NCBI GenBank assembly: GCA_028641055.1
Contig: CM054058.1
Span: 238,624,187-238,688,186 of the forward strand
Source: Alopecurus myosuroides
Taxonomy: Eukaryota > Streptophyta > Magnoliopsida > Poales > Poaceae
DNA: 64,000 nucleotides
Direction: 5' to 3'
Each line of letters begins with the position of its first letter. Positions within the stretch are counted from its first letter, which is position 1. The notes under the pieces are model-generated. The model was not told the origin of the DNA, made no database searches, and saw only the letters and a program-made list of their open reading frames with translations. Made by a program: the position numbers and the translations under genes. Of this stretch, positions 25,044-34,090 are shown one piece after another.

Positions 25044-25490
25044 TGGAGAGGCTGGTACCTTAACAATCCCCATGGTTAGGGGCTCGGGGTTTCGTAAGGG
25101 AAAAGGCACTGGTGGACTACTCCGCTAGATGGTATTGCCCGCCTGATTGCTCTTCTTTCAATGGGGTGAAACATATTACAGGGGTGAGGCACAAACTGGA
25201 TCTGGTGCAACTATGATCTAGGGTTACCTGTCCGTCCTATGGCCCCCTCCCGCCCCTTATATAGGGGGCCGGGTCTTAGAGGTTGTACATGAGTTGGACT
25301 CGGTCTCGATTCGATTATATTCTAGCCTAACTTCTTCAGGAAGTCCTTTCATGTGTCTTCCTTTTCTTGGACTCGTAGTGGGCTTTGGTTCGGTAGCTCA
25401 AAGTCTTTCCTAAGGTACCCCCTGATGGGTTGCCCCCGGTAGGCCTACCGCGGGGGGGGGGGGGGGGGTCTCTCGAGTACCCCCGCGTCA
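25044..25490 (-). repeat. 5' LTR of element E
   Basis: On the plus strand it starts TGGAGAGGCTGG and ends CCGCGTCA. A TATATAAGG box lies at 25254-25263 on the minus strand. A run of 17 G (25452-25468) has expanded relative to the other LTR. The flank GTTCA is the imperfect target duplication. Confidence 0.88.
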
Positions 25491-25524
25491 GTTCATGCAC
25501 GGGAAGGTTGTGGCAGAGAGCTTG

Positions 25525-25678
25525 GAAGCAACGGTGGAGGCTCTCGCTTTTCGAATCGACGGGGTAGGCTATGGATAAATCTGTAAAGCTGAGGATAGTG
25601 ATGAGGTGACGCCGATGCTTGGGGAGGATGGCATGGAGGTGGGACCGGCAACGATAGTGGGGCGGCTTCCAATCATGC
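25525..25678. repeat. Right unit of the ~155-bp duplication
   Basis: Imperfect copy of 4116-4270 (see there), now 21 kb away because element E separated the pair. Confidence 0.6.
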
Positions 25679-25974
25679 GTGGCATGGTTCCGCGTGGTGG
25701 TTGGAGACTCCCGTGCGGCGATTTGGGTTTTACCTCACGGCCCCAAGTGATATATATTGGGATCACCAATTATGTATTTTATACCACTATGTAAAAAAGA
25801 TTGTCTAAGGTTTACATCAAGGGCAACTAATGGAGGGCTGTTTTTTCCCCCATATATAACCTATAAGTGGTTAATCCCTATTATACATCACTTATTTAAA
25901 ACGCATTTTGTAGCTTCTTCTTTCATATTTTCAGAAATTATCAATTCAAAGATCTAACAGAGTTGACCTTAGGA
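25679..25974. other. Intergenic DNA, nothing recognised
   Basis: AT-rich sequence between the duplication unit and a relic LTR. No coding frame, inverted repeat or known element end is seen. Confidence 0.5.
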
Positions 25975-26217
25975 AGACAACTGCTGGTGTAAATCAAACA
26001 CACATCCGTTGGGATTCCCCAAGATGAAGAAATGATGTAGCATATCAGTAATTTCCCTCAGTAAAATACCAAGGTTATCAATCTAGTATGACTCCAATGC
26101 TCTCAGTAGATTGCTTATTGTCCGGCGCTTCAACAAACATGGACATGCACACAAAGCATAAACTCTCTATTGCTCCCAACTTTACAGGAAGGTTGTAAAT
26201 CTTTATGTCTTGCTGTG
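25975..26217. repeat. Possible relic of an A-like LTR
   Basis: The segment CCGTTGGGATTCCCCAAGATG, then TTTCCCTCAGTAAAATACCAAGG, follows the order of CGTTGGAAAACCCCAAGAG and TTTCCCTCAGAAAGAAACCAAGG at the start of the A LTR (5340-5410). Similarity is patchy and fades rightward, so this looks like an old fragment into which element C inserted. The last five bases CTGTG are the left target duplication of C. Confidence 0.4.
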
Positions 26218-26936
26218 TGTCAGACCCGTGGATAACAGGGTATCACAGCCCGTCTGCTGCGGCCTAGCCCAACAGGCGCAACGGAAGTATCCACCGAGTT
26301 GTCTCATGAAGCAAACTCCCTCATGAGGGTTTCACCCCCCGCGAGAAGAATGTGATAAGGAATTTACCCCACTGGAGGCATTCGGTCTCCCTTCTCTGGA
26401 GAGGATCTCTACATCGATCCCTTCGCTTCTCTCGATGAGAATTCCATCACGAGGGAACAACCCATGTGAGGATGACGCCCGCGTCTCTGCATAGTGGCGA
26501 TAGCGCTACAACGCGACAGAGCCGCATTTGCTCTCGTGTATAAAGAGCTAGTTGAGGTTGCACGCATGCAAGGAGACCGGTCCGATGCTACAAGACAGAG
26601 TAAACGTCATCTTGACTCCCCACTACACTGCCACGGACGGTGGAGCTATCCTCGATGACCAAGACCGACAGGCGCTGTAGAGCTCTGCATGTCCCCCTCT
26701 TGGCACCTTGTGGTGACCCTTTTCTGCCAAGAATGAACGGGAAGGAGGCCCAAACAACCGGTACATAAGGATCCCCTTGGCTTCCATAGCAGGGACGACT
26801 CAATTCACCTAGAGCCTCCCTAATCTGAACCGAGCACAAGATCACACCTTCTACTGTATCCAACGCAGTGCAATCCATCCAACAAGCAGGAGTATGGTTA
26901 TACACTGCAAGGTGGCCTGAACCTGGGTAAACTCCC
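26218..26936 (+). repeat. 5' LTR of element C, left part
   Basis: Matches 60875-61640 with indels (CCGTCTGCTGCGGCCTAGCCC against CGTCTGTTGCGTCCTAGCCC, and shared text through GGTGGCCTGAACCTGGG). It is interrupted after AAACTCCC by element B and resumes at 39747. Confidence 0.88.
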
Positions 26937-27431
26937 TGACGAAGGCATAGATCTTGGATCCTGCGGGTAAGGACACCTCTTCTCAGGCCCAATGTCAAGG
27001 CCCAAGAAGAGGCGCCTTTGGAAGACTCCAGAAGGCCTACCAGAAAGCCCACCCGCACCAAACTTGCGGGTTAAGTTAGGAAAATTGTAACCGACCTAAA
27101 CTAGGGTTCGAATCCTCTCCGGGTGGGACTTGAGACCTGGCCATCTATATAAGGCTAGGAGAGCCCCCAAGGAGAGGACCAAGTATTACCGCACGACCAC
27201 AAAAGCCTTGAAATTCGAGATCTACTCTCGATTCGAGCACCCTGTAATCGATCTAGTCATCCAATACAGATCAGCAGAAGGCAGGAGTAAGGGTTTTACC
27301 TCTTCGAGGGCCCCGAACCTGGGTAAATCTCGCCTCCCTGTCAAGCCGACGATTTCACCAGCGCCTATGACATCTCCTAGTCGAAACCCGATAGGGTCAC
27401 CTGAGGGATTTGCGGAGCCAGAGCTTCGACA
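26937..27431 (+). repeat. 5' LTR of element B with TATA box
   Basis: Starts TGACGAAGGC, ends GCTTCGACA. TATATAA at 27146-27152 is the likely promoter for the genomic RNA. An ATG at 27367 lies downstream of the expected start of transcription and opens the gag frame through the primer site. Confidence 0.95.
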
Positions 27432-30400
27432 ATTGGCGCCGACCGTGGGGAACGCAGGCGCTGGATCACCGGCATCTTCGGCTTCATCGACATCCAACTC
27501 CCGTTGGAAACCATCGACTACGGCTCCGAACAATCCTGTACGGATCGGATCCGTCATAGTCACACCTCACTCGCCGGAATCACGCCCGGTATTCGAGGAT
27601 CTGGAGAAGAGCGTCACCCTGACGTTCGGAAGCTTCAACTTCATGGCGAACAGAGACGGAATCCTCCACTTCTCGGATGAATCTGAACCCGAATCTGGAG
27701 CCGTCAACTCGCGCTTCCCTATGGAGAAAAGCGGCGAGTCCATCCGCTTCAACACGATCGACTACCACGCACTCTCGACAGAGGAACCCTCTCGGGTGCG
27801 AAGAACCTCCCGATCTGCGCCTAGGACACACGGGCCACGACTGGCCCAAGTCTGCATGGCAGGATCGGAACAGCCCTCGGAAACTGAATATAGCGCAACC
27901 GAGCGCGATCTAATCGGCGTCTCGCGGGAAGCCTGGAAAAGAGCCAAAGAATCCATGCGAAAGAGTCAGCCACCCGCAGCAGGTGCCACACAGGAAGACC
28001 TAACCGCCTACCACTATCACCTAGTGAGAGCGGCCTCAAACATCAAGGATGCCCGAGCAGATCTAGCCCGTCGCAGGAGAGCGGCGGATGAGTCAAGCCT
28101 ACGTCGAGCCGAGCTGTCCCTTGCACCTTCGGTCGGTACCCGACCCGGGGGAAAAGGACCCGCAGCGTCGACGAGGGACCACGAATCTATGGCTGGGACC
28201 AACAGGTCTACCACATCTTCTTTCATGAGGGTTGACGACGATGGCAACGTCTACCCGCAAACTCCAGCCGCCGCAATTCTAGCCGCGGCAACCTACATGC
28301 AGATGAACCAGCCGACGGACAGCGATCCTCGGGTGGAACAATACAAGCATATCCGCAAGGGTCTAGGGCTGGCAGCCGCGAAACTCGCCTCCCACGATCG
28401 CAAGGAACAACTGGAGAAGGCGCGACAGGAGAAGGACAAAGACAAGGACACGCCCCGCAGGCACAGGAGCTCCTCTCCGAGAAAGGATAAATCGCCGCGT
28501 CGCGGCCGAGGAAAAGAGGCTCGACGCCGCGGCGACAGTCGAAGCAGCAGCGACGACAGCCCGAGAGACAAAGATTCGCGGCACCACAGCAGCCGCTCGA
28601 GAAAACGAAGTAAAGAACCAAGAAAAGATAGCGACCGCGACCGGTCCGGGTACGACGCGCGATCCGATCTCGCCCAGAAGAAGGTGGATAAAGCAAGGGC
28701 TTCACGATATCGCGAACGCTCCTCATCCGGGTCTTCGGACGACGAAACCTGCGGAGCACTTTGCTTTGCTCGCAGTATTCGCGAAGCACCTCTACCCAAG
28801 AGATTCAAGCTCAGCTCGGAGGTGACAAAATACGATGGCTCACTCGAGCCCTCCCAGTGGTTAAGCGACTACCTCACGGCAGTAAAATGCCAACGTGGTA
28901 ACAAAAACACGGCCATGCAATACCTCAATTTGCACCTGGCCGGAGCGGCCCGCAGCTGGCTGGAGAGGAGACCACGATCTTGCTACGCATCGTGGGACGA
29001 CCTGCATCGCGATTTCTGCAAAAACTTCCAGTCGACCTACAAAAGGCCAGCTACAATCGAAGAACTACGGGCTTGCAAACAGAAAAGTGGCGAATCCACG
29101 CGAGAATACATCCAGCGGTGGAACACACTCAGGAACACCGCAGGGACAATCTCTGAAGAAGTGGCGATTGAGGCCTTCGCCAAAGGAGCAAGAAGAACCG
29201 CGTTTCGAGAGGAACTCGGCAGAGCTGCGCCCAAAACCATAGGGGAGCTCATGGTCATAGCCGAAAAATGGGCCAATGGAGAAGACGCGGTACGCAATGA
29301 AAGAACATCATCGCCCACGCACGACGAAGACCGTCATGGGCGAAGAAAGAGAAGAAAATATTACGACCACGAGGATAGAGAAGAACTAGTGGCAGCAGAA
29401 TTCACGCGAAGTCGCGACTCCGGTCGTCGCGGAAGTCGCGAATGGAGGCCAAAGGTAGAAGAAAAATCACCCGAGGAAGACCTCGATGCGTACTGCTCGC
29501 TACATCTGTTCACAGACAAGCGCACGGGCAAGACTAAGGCAACACACCTTCTCAAGGATTGCCGAAAGTTCATCGAAATCTCGGACGCGCTCGCCAAGAA
29601 AAGATTCGCTTCCACCCAAAACTATCCACCGCTACCAGGAGGCGGACAACAATTCCAGCTACCACCGCCACCACCTCCACCAGCCAACGCAAACATGGCA
29701 CTCGCCGCATTGCCAGCACCACAACAACAAAACACGGGAGCAAATACATACCCGACTCCGCACGGACAACTCCTCGGGATGATACAGAAGGTATGCCCCT
29801 CTCGCAGAATTCAAAAAACTAACTCGAGACAAATATGCATGGCAGTGCAGACGCCACCAACGAAGCCCGAGTACCTGAAGATGGCCGAGCAGCCAATCAC
29901 GTTCTCGAAGGAAGACCACCCGCCACGAGTCTATCGACCAGGACACGCCGCCCTTGTCATTCAAGCTCAAATTGGCAACTATGACCTGGCCCGCGTATTC
30001 ATGGACGGCGGCAGCGGCATCAACATCATCTACGCGGATACACTCCGTCGAATGAACAAAAACCTAGACGGCCTAACGGAATCAGAAACATCCTTCCACG
30101 GGATAGTTCCGGGCAAGGCAATACGTCCACTCGGAACAATCAACCTTGAAGTAGTACTGGGCTCCCCACGCAACTACAGAAGGGAATTCCTGGACTTTGA
30201 AGTCGTCGACTGGCCCTCACAGTACCACGCCATTCTTGGTCGAACAGCGTTCGCCCGATTCATGGCCGTACCACATTACTTATACTTGAAGCTCAAGCTA
30301 CCCGGCGAATACGGTGTGATCACCATTGACGGAGATTTCCAGAAATCGGATAAGTGCGACATAGAATTTAATGAGATCGTGAAATCTTTCGGGATGCAAG

Positions 30401-30570
30401 AAGAACTACAAGAGCTGGCAAAAACCACGGATCACTCCGTCATGCCCCTCACGAAGAAAAACGCGCCTGAACTGGAATTCAGCGCCAACAGCGACACTCG
30501 CAAGCACCAAGTGCACCCGACGGATTCCGCCAAAACCGCGATGGTATCCACAACCCTCTCGCCAGCATAG
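27367..30570 (+). CDS. gag-pro: Gag-protease of element B (ends at amber)
   Basis: Capsid-like Gag fused to an aspartic protease, 1,067 residues from the ATG at 27367. The frame is also open upstream, so the start is not certain; this ATG lies after the TATA box. Residues about 70-100 carry the conserved RPVFEDLEKSVTLTFGSFNF motif shared with E and F. Residues about 355-435 form an Arg/Ser/Asp-rich tract (RRHRSSSPRKDKSPRRGRG onward). The Gag core lies at about 497-640 (WLSDYLTAVKC, ARSWLERRP, EYIQRWNTL). A C-x2-H...H-x4-C knuckle-like motif follows near 705-730 and a Pro-rich linker near 760. Protease: active site MDGGSGINI around residue 880 (DGG-S type) and the ILGRTAF flap-side motif near 955. 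The frame ends at TAG 30568-30570, with pol continuing in the same frame. Confidence 0.93.
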   Translation: MTSPSRNPIGSPEGFAEPELRQLAPTVGNAGAGSPASSASSTSNSRWKPSTTAPNNPVRIGSVIVTPHSPESRPVFEDLEKSVTLTFGSFNFMANRDGILHFSDESEPESGAVNSRFPMEKSGESIRFNTIDYHALSTEEPSRVRRTSRSAPRTHGPRLAQVCMAGSEQPSETEYSATERDLIGVSREAWKRAKESMRKSQPPAAGATQEDLTAYHYHLVRAASNIKDARADLARRRRAADESSLRRAELSLAPSVGTRPGGKGPAASTRDHESMAGTNRSTTSSFMRVDDDGNVYPQTPAAAILAAATYMQMNQPTDSDPRVEQYKHIRKGLGLAAAKLASHDRKEQLEKARQEKDKDKDTPRRHRSSSPRKDKSPRRGRGKEARRRGDSRSSSDDSPRDKDSRHHSSRSRKRSKEPRKDSDRDRSGYDARSDLAQKKVDKARASRYRERSSSGSSDDETCGALCFARSIREAPLPKRFKLSSEVTKYDGSLEPSQWLSDYLTAVKCQRGNKNTAMQYLNLHLAGAARSWLERRPRSCYASWDDLHRDFCKNFQSTYKRPATIEELRACKQKSGESTREYIQRWNTLRNTAGTISEEVAIEAFAKGARRTAFREELGRAAPKTIGELMVIAEKWANGEDAVRNERTSSPTHDEDRHGRRKRRKYYDHEDREELVAAEFTRSRDSGRRGSREWRPKVEEKSPEEDLDAYCSLHLFTDKRTGKTKATHLLKDCRKFIEISDALAKKRFASTQNYPPLPGGGQQFQLPPPPPPPANANMALAALPAPQQQNTGANTYPTPHGQLLGMIQKVCPSRRIQKTNSRQICMAVQTPPTKPEYLKMAEQPITFSKEDHPPRVYRPGHAALVIQAQIGNYDLARVFMDGGSGINIIYADTLRRMNKNLDGLTESETSFHGIVPGKAIRPLGTINLEVVLGSPRNYRREFLDFEVVDWPSQYHAILGRTAFARFMAVPHYLYLKLKLPGEYGVITIDGDFQKSDKCDIEFNEIVKSFGMQEELQELAKTTDHSVMPLTKKNAPELEFSANSDTRKHQVHPTDSAKTAMVSTTLSPA
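27434..27450 (+). other. Primer-binding site of element B
   Basis: TGGCGCCGACCGTGGGG two bases after the LTR. The TGG matches a tRNA 3' CCA end. The gag frame reads through it (QLAPTVGN). Confidence 0.85.
30568..30570 (+). other. In-frame amber between protease and RT of element B
   Basis: Reads GCA TAG GAA AGC GCG CTC GTC. Gag-pro and pol are in the same frame and this is the only stop between 27130 and 33802. The same junction codon occurs in C, D and E, favouring programmed readthrough over a chance mutation. Confidence 0.85.
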
Positions 30571-33500
30571 GAAAGCGCGCTCGTCAAACTCCTCCGTGAG
30601 TACTGGGAGATTTTCGCCTGGCAGCCCTCAGATATGCCAGGTATACCCAGGGAGTTTGCCGAGCACTCACTCGAAGTCTTTCCTAACGCAAAGCCCATCA
30701 AACAGACGACTCGACGATTTTCAGAACCCAAGCAAAAGGCGCTGGGAGAAGAAGTAAATAGGCTGCTAGCCGCAAATTTCATTAGGGAGATCAAGATATC
30801 CACCTGGTTAGCAAATCCGGTGCTGGTCCCCAAGAAGAACACGGATATCCTTCGGGTGTGCATCGACTACACGTCACTGAACAAGCACTGCCCCAAGGAC
30901 AACTTTCCTCTACCACGAATCGACCAGATCGTGGATTCCACAGCAGGTTGCCAACGTCTCTCTTTCCTGGACGCCTACTCGGGATACAACCAGATCCGAA
31001 TGAAAAAGGAAGACGAAGAGAAGACGGCATTCATCACACCACACGGTGTATACTGCTACACGACAATGCCCTTCGGGCTGAAGAACGCAGGCGCAACATA
31101 TCAACGTTGCATGCAGAGATGCCTTGCCAATCTCATTGGCAAGAACGTACAAGTATATGTCGACGACATCGTCATCAAAACTCGAGTAGATGACACACTC
31201 CTCGAAGATATGAAAGAAACATTTGACGCCCTTAATGCATATCGGATCAAGCTCAATCCGACAAAATGCGTTTTCGGCGTCCCCGCAGGAAAACTCCTAG
31301 GATACCTGGTATCCGCCAGAGGCATTGAGGCCAATCCGGAGAAAATACGAGCCATCCTCACCATGAAGGAGCCTACCAATCTACGCGGAGTCCAGCAGCT
31401 CGCAGGGCGATTGGCCGCCCTAAGCAGGTTCATCGCACGATTGGGAGAGCAGGCGTTACCCTTCTACAAACTACTGAAGAAGACGGACAAATTCGAATGG
31501 ACCCCCGAAGCCAAACAAGCATTCGCAGACTTGAAACGGTCGCTGCAAAGCAGGCGCATTCTCGCAACACCACAAGAAAGGGAGCCACTTCTTCTCTATT
31601 TAGCCGCCACAAACCAGGTCATCAGCACTGCAATCGTAGTCGAACGACCTGAAGATGGCAAGGCATACGGAGTCCAGCGCCCAATATATTACATCAGCGA
31701 AGTGCTCTCGCCATGCAAGCAGCGATATCCTCATTACCAGAAGCTTGCGTACGGAGTTGTCCTCACAGCCCGAAAACTCAAACATTACTTCCAGGAACAC
31801 GCCATTACAATGGTTAATGATGCGTCACTCGGGACAATCATGAACAACCCTATGGCATCCGGAAGAATAGCGAAGTGGAGCATCGAGTTGGGCGCCTGGG
31901 ATATCACCTATGCAGGACGCAATGCAGTCAAATCCCAAGTTCTCGTGGAATTCATCAGCGAATGGACAGAGCTACAAACACCCGGGCCACCCGAGTATAC
32001 AAGCAATTGGATCATGTACTTTGACGGGTCCAAAAGAAACGAAGGAGCAGGAGCTGGAATCGTTCTTATCTCACCTCGTGGAGACAAACTGCAATACGTC
32101 CTGCGACTAGACTTTCCACCAGATGATCCAGCATCGAACAACGACGCAGAATATGAAGCACTGTTGCACGGGATGAAGATGGCGATTGCTTGTGGAGCTA
32201 CCCGGTTGATGATTTATGGCGACTCCAACCTCATAGTGCAACAAACAATGAAAGAATGCGATGCCATTGCTGAAAAAATGATCGCGTACCGTGACATGTA
32301 TAATTTACTGGAAGGAAGCTTCAAAGGATGCGAGTTGAAGCATATTGCAAGATCCAGCAATGAAGAGGCGGATAGACTGGCAAACATGGGTTCCACGAAT
32401 ACACCCATACCGCCAGGAATATACTTCGAACGGATGGTCAAGCGATCGGTCAAATTGAAGAAAGATGCACAAACACCGGCAGCGCCAGAAACAGAGGTCA
32501 GCCCGCAGGTCGCGCTTATCGAGCTTATTCATAATATATCACGACAGGTCTTTCTGGTCGAGCCAGTCTGGACGCAGAAATATCTCGACTACCTGCTCAA
32601 TAAACAGCTCCCGGCCGATCCACGCGAGGCTCGACAGCTAATCAGGCGTAGCAAATCCTTTCGGGTAATCAACGGAGAGTTATACAAGCAAAGCATCTCG
32701 GGCATCCTTCAGCGGTGCATCGCACCCGAAGACGGCAAAGAGTTACTCCGGGATATACACCAGGGTGATTGCGGACATCATGCTAGCTGGAGAGCAATAC
32801 TGGGAAAAGCCTTTCGAGCAGGATTCTACTGGCTAACAGCAGCCAACGATGCAAAAAACCTGGTCGATAGATGTAACGCTTGCCAGCGATTCTCACCCAA
32901 GCCGCACGCGCCCGCCACAGAGTTGCACATGATACCCATCGCCTGGCCCTTTGCACAATGGGGGCTGGACATGGTTGGCCCACTGCGCAAATCCACTCCA
33001 GGAGGGTACACACATTTGCTGGTTGCAGTCGACAAATTTACCAAATGGATCGAAGCTATGCCAGTGACCTCGGGTAGCGCCCAATGCGCAATCAAGTTCC
33101 TCGACTCCATAGTATGCAGATTCGGGGTACCACACGACATCATTACAGACAATGGTACGAACTTCACTGCAAAGGAGACACAACAGTTCTGCGAGGAGAA
33201 AGGAATTAATCTGAAGTTTGCTTCGGTCGCCCATCCGCAAACAAACGGCCAAGTCGAAAGATCCAACGGCTTAGTTTCGGCTGGCATCAAAAAGAGATTG
33301 CTCGATCGGCTACATCCCGCTGCAGGACATTGGGCAGAGGAGTTACCCTCCGTACTTTGGAGCCTCCGCACAACCCCCAATCGATCAACGCAATACACAC
33401 CATTTTTCATGGTATACGGGGCAGAAGCTGTCCTCCCCGAAGAAGTTCGATTCAGCGCCCCACGAGTTGTAGCCTACAGTGAAGAAACCTCCAACAAAGC

Positions 33501-33804
33501 ACTTGCAGAAGATATGGACGCACTCGACGAAATTCGGGACATTGCACTCGCAAGATCTGCAGTCTACCAAAAATCACTACGCAATTATCACAGTCGCCGC
33601 ATACGCCACAGATCATCCGTGGTTGGCGACTTGGTGTTGCGGCTGAAGCAAAAAGAAGGACACAAACTCGAACCACCTTGGGAAGGACCCTTCATCATAC
33701 ATGAAGTGATCCCGGGAGGAGCCTATCGACTGAAGAATCCAGAGACTGGAGGCATCTATTCCAATCCATGGAATATCGCGCAACTGCGCAAATTCTACCC
33801 CTAG
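30571..33804 (+). CDS. pol: Pol of element B: reverse transcriptase, RNase H, integrase
   Basis: 1,077 codons after the amber (first ATG 30634, 1,056 residues), ending TAG 33802-33804. Conserved lead-in LLREYWEIFAWQPSDMPG. Residue numbers from the ATG: RT core with DYTSLNKHCPKD near 73, FLDAYSGYNQI near 109, MPFGLKNAGATYQ near 149 and catalytic YVDD at 175-178. RNase H with MYFDGSKRNEGAG near 460, YEALLHGM and YGDSNLIVQ following. Integrase zinc finger H-x(n)-H and C-x2-C (GDCGHHASW, DRCNACQRF) near 710-755. DDE core with WGLDMVGPL, ITDNGTNFT and HPQTNGQVERSNG. A C-terminal GPF/Y-like region ends in NPWNIAQLRKFYP. All catalytic residues are present. Domain order RT-RH-INT is Ty3/gypsy. It has exactly the same length as pol of D. 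Confidence 0.96.
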   Translation, partial: ESALVKLLREYWEIFAWQPSDMPGIPREFAEHSLEVFPNAKPIKQTTRRFSEPKQKALGEEVNRLLAANFIREIKISTWLANPVLVPKKNTDILRVCIDYTSLNKHCPKDNFPLPRIDQIVDSTAGCQRLSFLDAYSGYNQIRMKKEDEEKTAFITPHGVYCYTTMPFGLKNAGATYQRCMQRCLANLIGKNVQVYVDDIVIKTRVDDTLLEDMKETFDALNAYRIKLNPTKCVFGVPAGKLLGYLVSARGIEANPEKIRAILTMKEPTNLRGVQQLAGRLAALSRFIARLGEQALPFYKLLKKTDKFEWTPEAKQAFADLKRSLQSRRILATPQEREPLLLYLAATNQVISTAIVVERPEDGKAYGVQRPIYYISEVLSPCKQRYPHYQKLAYGVVLTARKLKHYFQEHAITMVNDASLGTIMNNPMASGRIAKWSIELGAWDITYAGRNAVKSQVLVEFISEWTELQTPGPPEYTSNWIMYFDGSKRNEGAGAGIVLISPRGDKLQYVLRLDFPPDDPASNNDAEYEALLHGMKMAIACGATRLMIYGDSNLIVQQTMKECDAIAEKMIAYRDMYNLLEGSFKGCELKHIARSSNEEADRLANMGSTNTPIPPGIYFERMVKRSVKLKKDAQTPAAPETEVSPQVALIELIHNISRQVFLVEPVWTQKYLDYLLNKQLPADPREARQLIRRSKSFRVINGELYKQSISGILQRCIAPEDGKELLRDIHQGDCGHHASWRAILGKAFRAGFYWLTAANDAKNLVDRCNACQRFSPKPHAPATELHMIPIAWPFAQWGLDMVGPLRKSTPGGYTHLLVAVDKFTKWIEAMPVTSGSAQCAIKFLDSIVCRFGVPHDIITDNGTNFTAKETQQFCEEKGINLKFASVAHPQTNGQVERSNGLVSAGIKKRLLDRLHPAAGHWAEELPSVLWSLRTTPNRSTQYTPFFMVYGAEAVLPEEVRFSAPRVVAYSEETSNKALAEDMDALDEIRDIALARSAVYQKSLRNYHSRRIRHRSSVVGDLVLRLKQKEGHKLEPPWEGPFIIHEVIPGGAYRLKNPETGGIYSNPWNIAQLRKFYP

Positions 33805-34090
33805 GTTTATTTATTTTGCAACAATAAGGCTATACTAGCCAATCTTGTAGCTCGAACACATGACTTCTCAGTCATAGCAATAAAAAACATGATTCCCTCA
33901 TCATATTTACTCGACAGCTTTCAAATTTACTACATGCTAAAAGGTTACAGGTACGCACCCCATAAAATACACGGGGGCTACACCTAAAACTAAGCATCAC
34001 AGAAAAGAATTATCGAGTACAAGGTTGCACACCTTACTACAGTTTTTACAAACTACAGACAAACTTACAGGATATTCACATCCGATAAAG
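33805..34090. other. Convergent gap between pol and the antisense exons of element B
   Basis: 286 bp separating the end of pol from the end of the antisense reading frame. On the minus strand AATAAATAAA at about 33806-33816 could serve as poly(A) signal for antisense transcripts. A GGGGGCTAC word (33974-33982) resembles the element's polypurine tract. Confidence 0.5.

Larger units (their letters stand above)
4268..25490 (-). mobile_element. Element E: degenerate Tat-lineage Ty3/gypsy LTR retrotransposon
   Basis: A minus-strand element bounded by diverged LTRs (4268-4701 and 25044-25490), with an imperfect 5-bp target duplication GATCA (4263-4267) / GTTCA (25491-25495). Order on its own strand: LTR, altered primer site, gag, protease, amber codon, RT-RNase H-integrase, a tandem-repeat block, an antisense gene, polypurine tract, LTR. 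Without the nested element A (5322-12687) and a hAT MITE (18375-18916), its own length is about 13.3 kb, similar to B (12.8 kb) and D (12.1 kb). Every coding part has stops or frameshifts. It shares domain order and motifs with B but is clearly much older. Confidence 0.9.

Noticed and set aside
28223..28808. Long minus-strand ORFs opposite B gag
   Set aside because: Shadows of the Arg/Ser-rich gag tract; low-complexity codon bias keeps several frames open.
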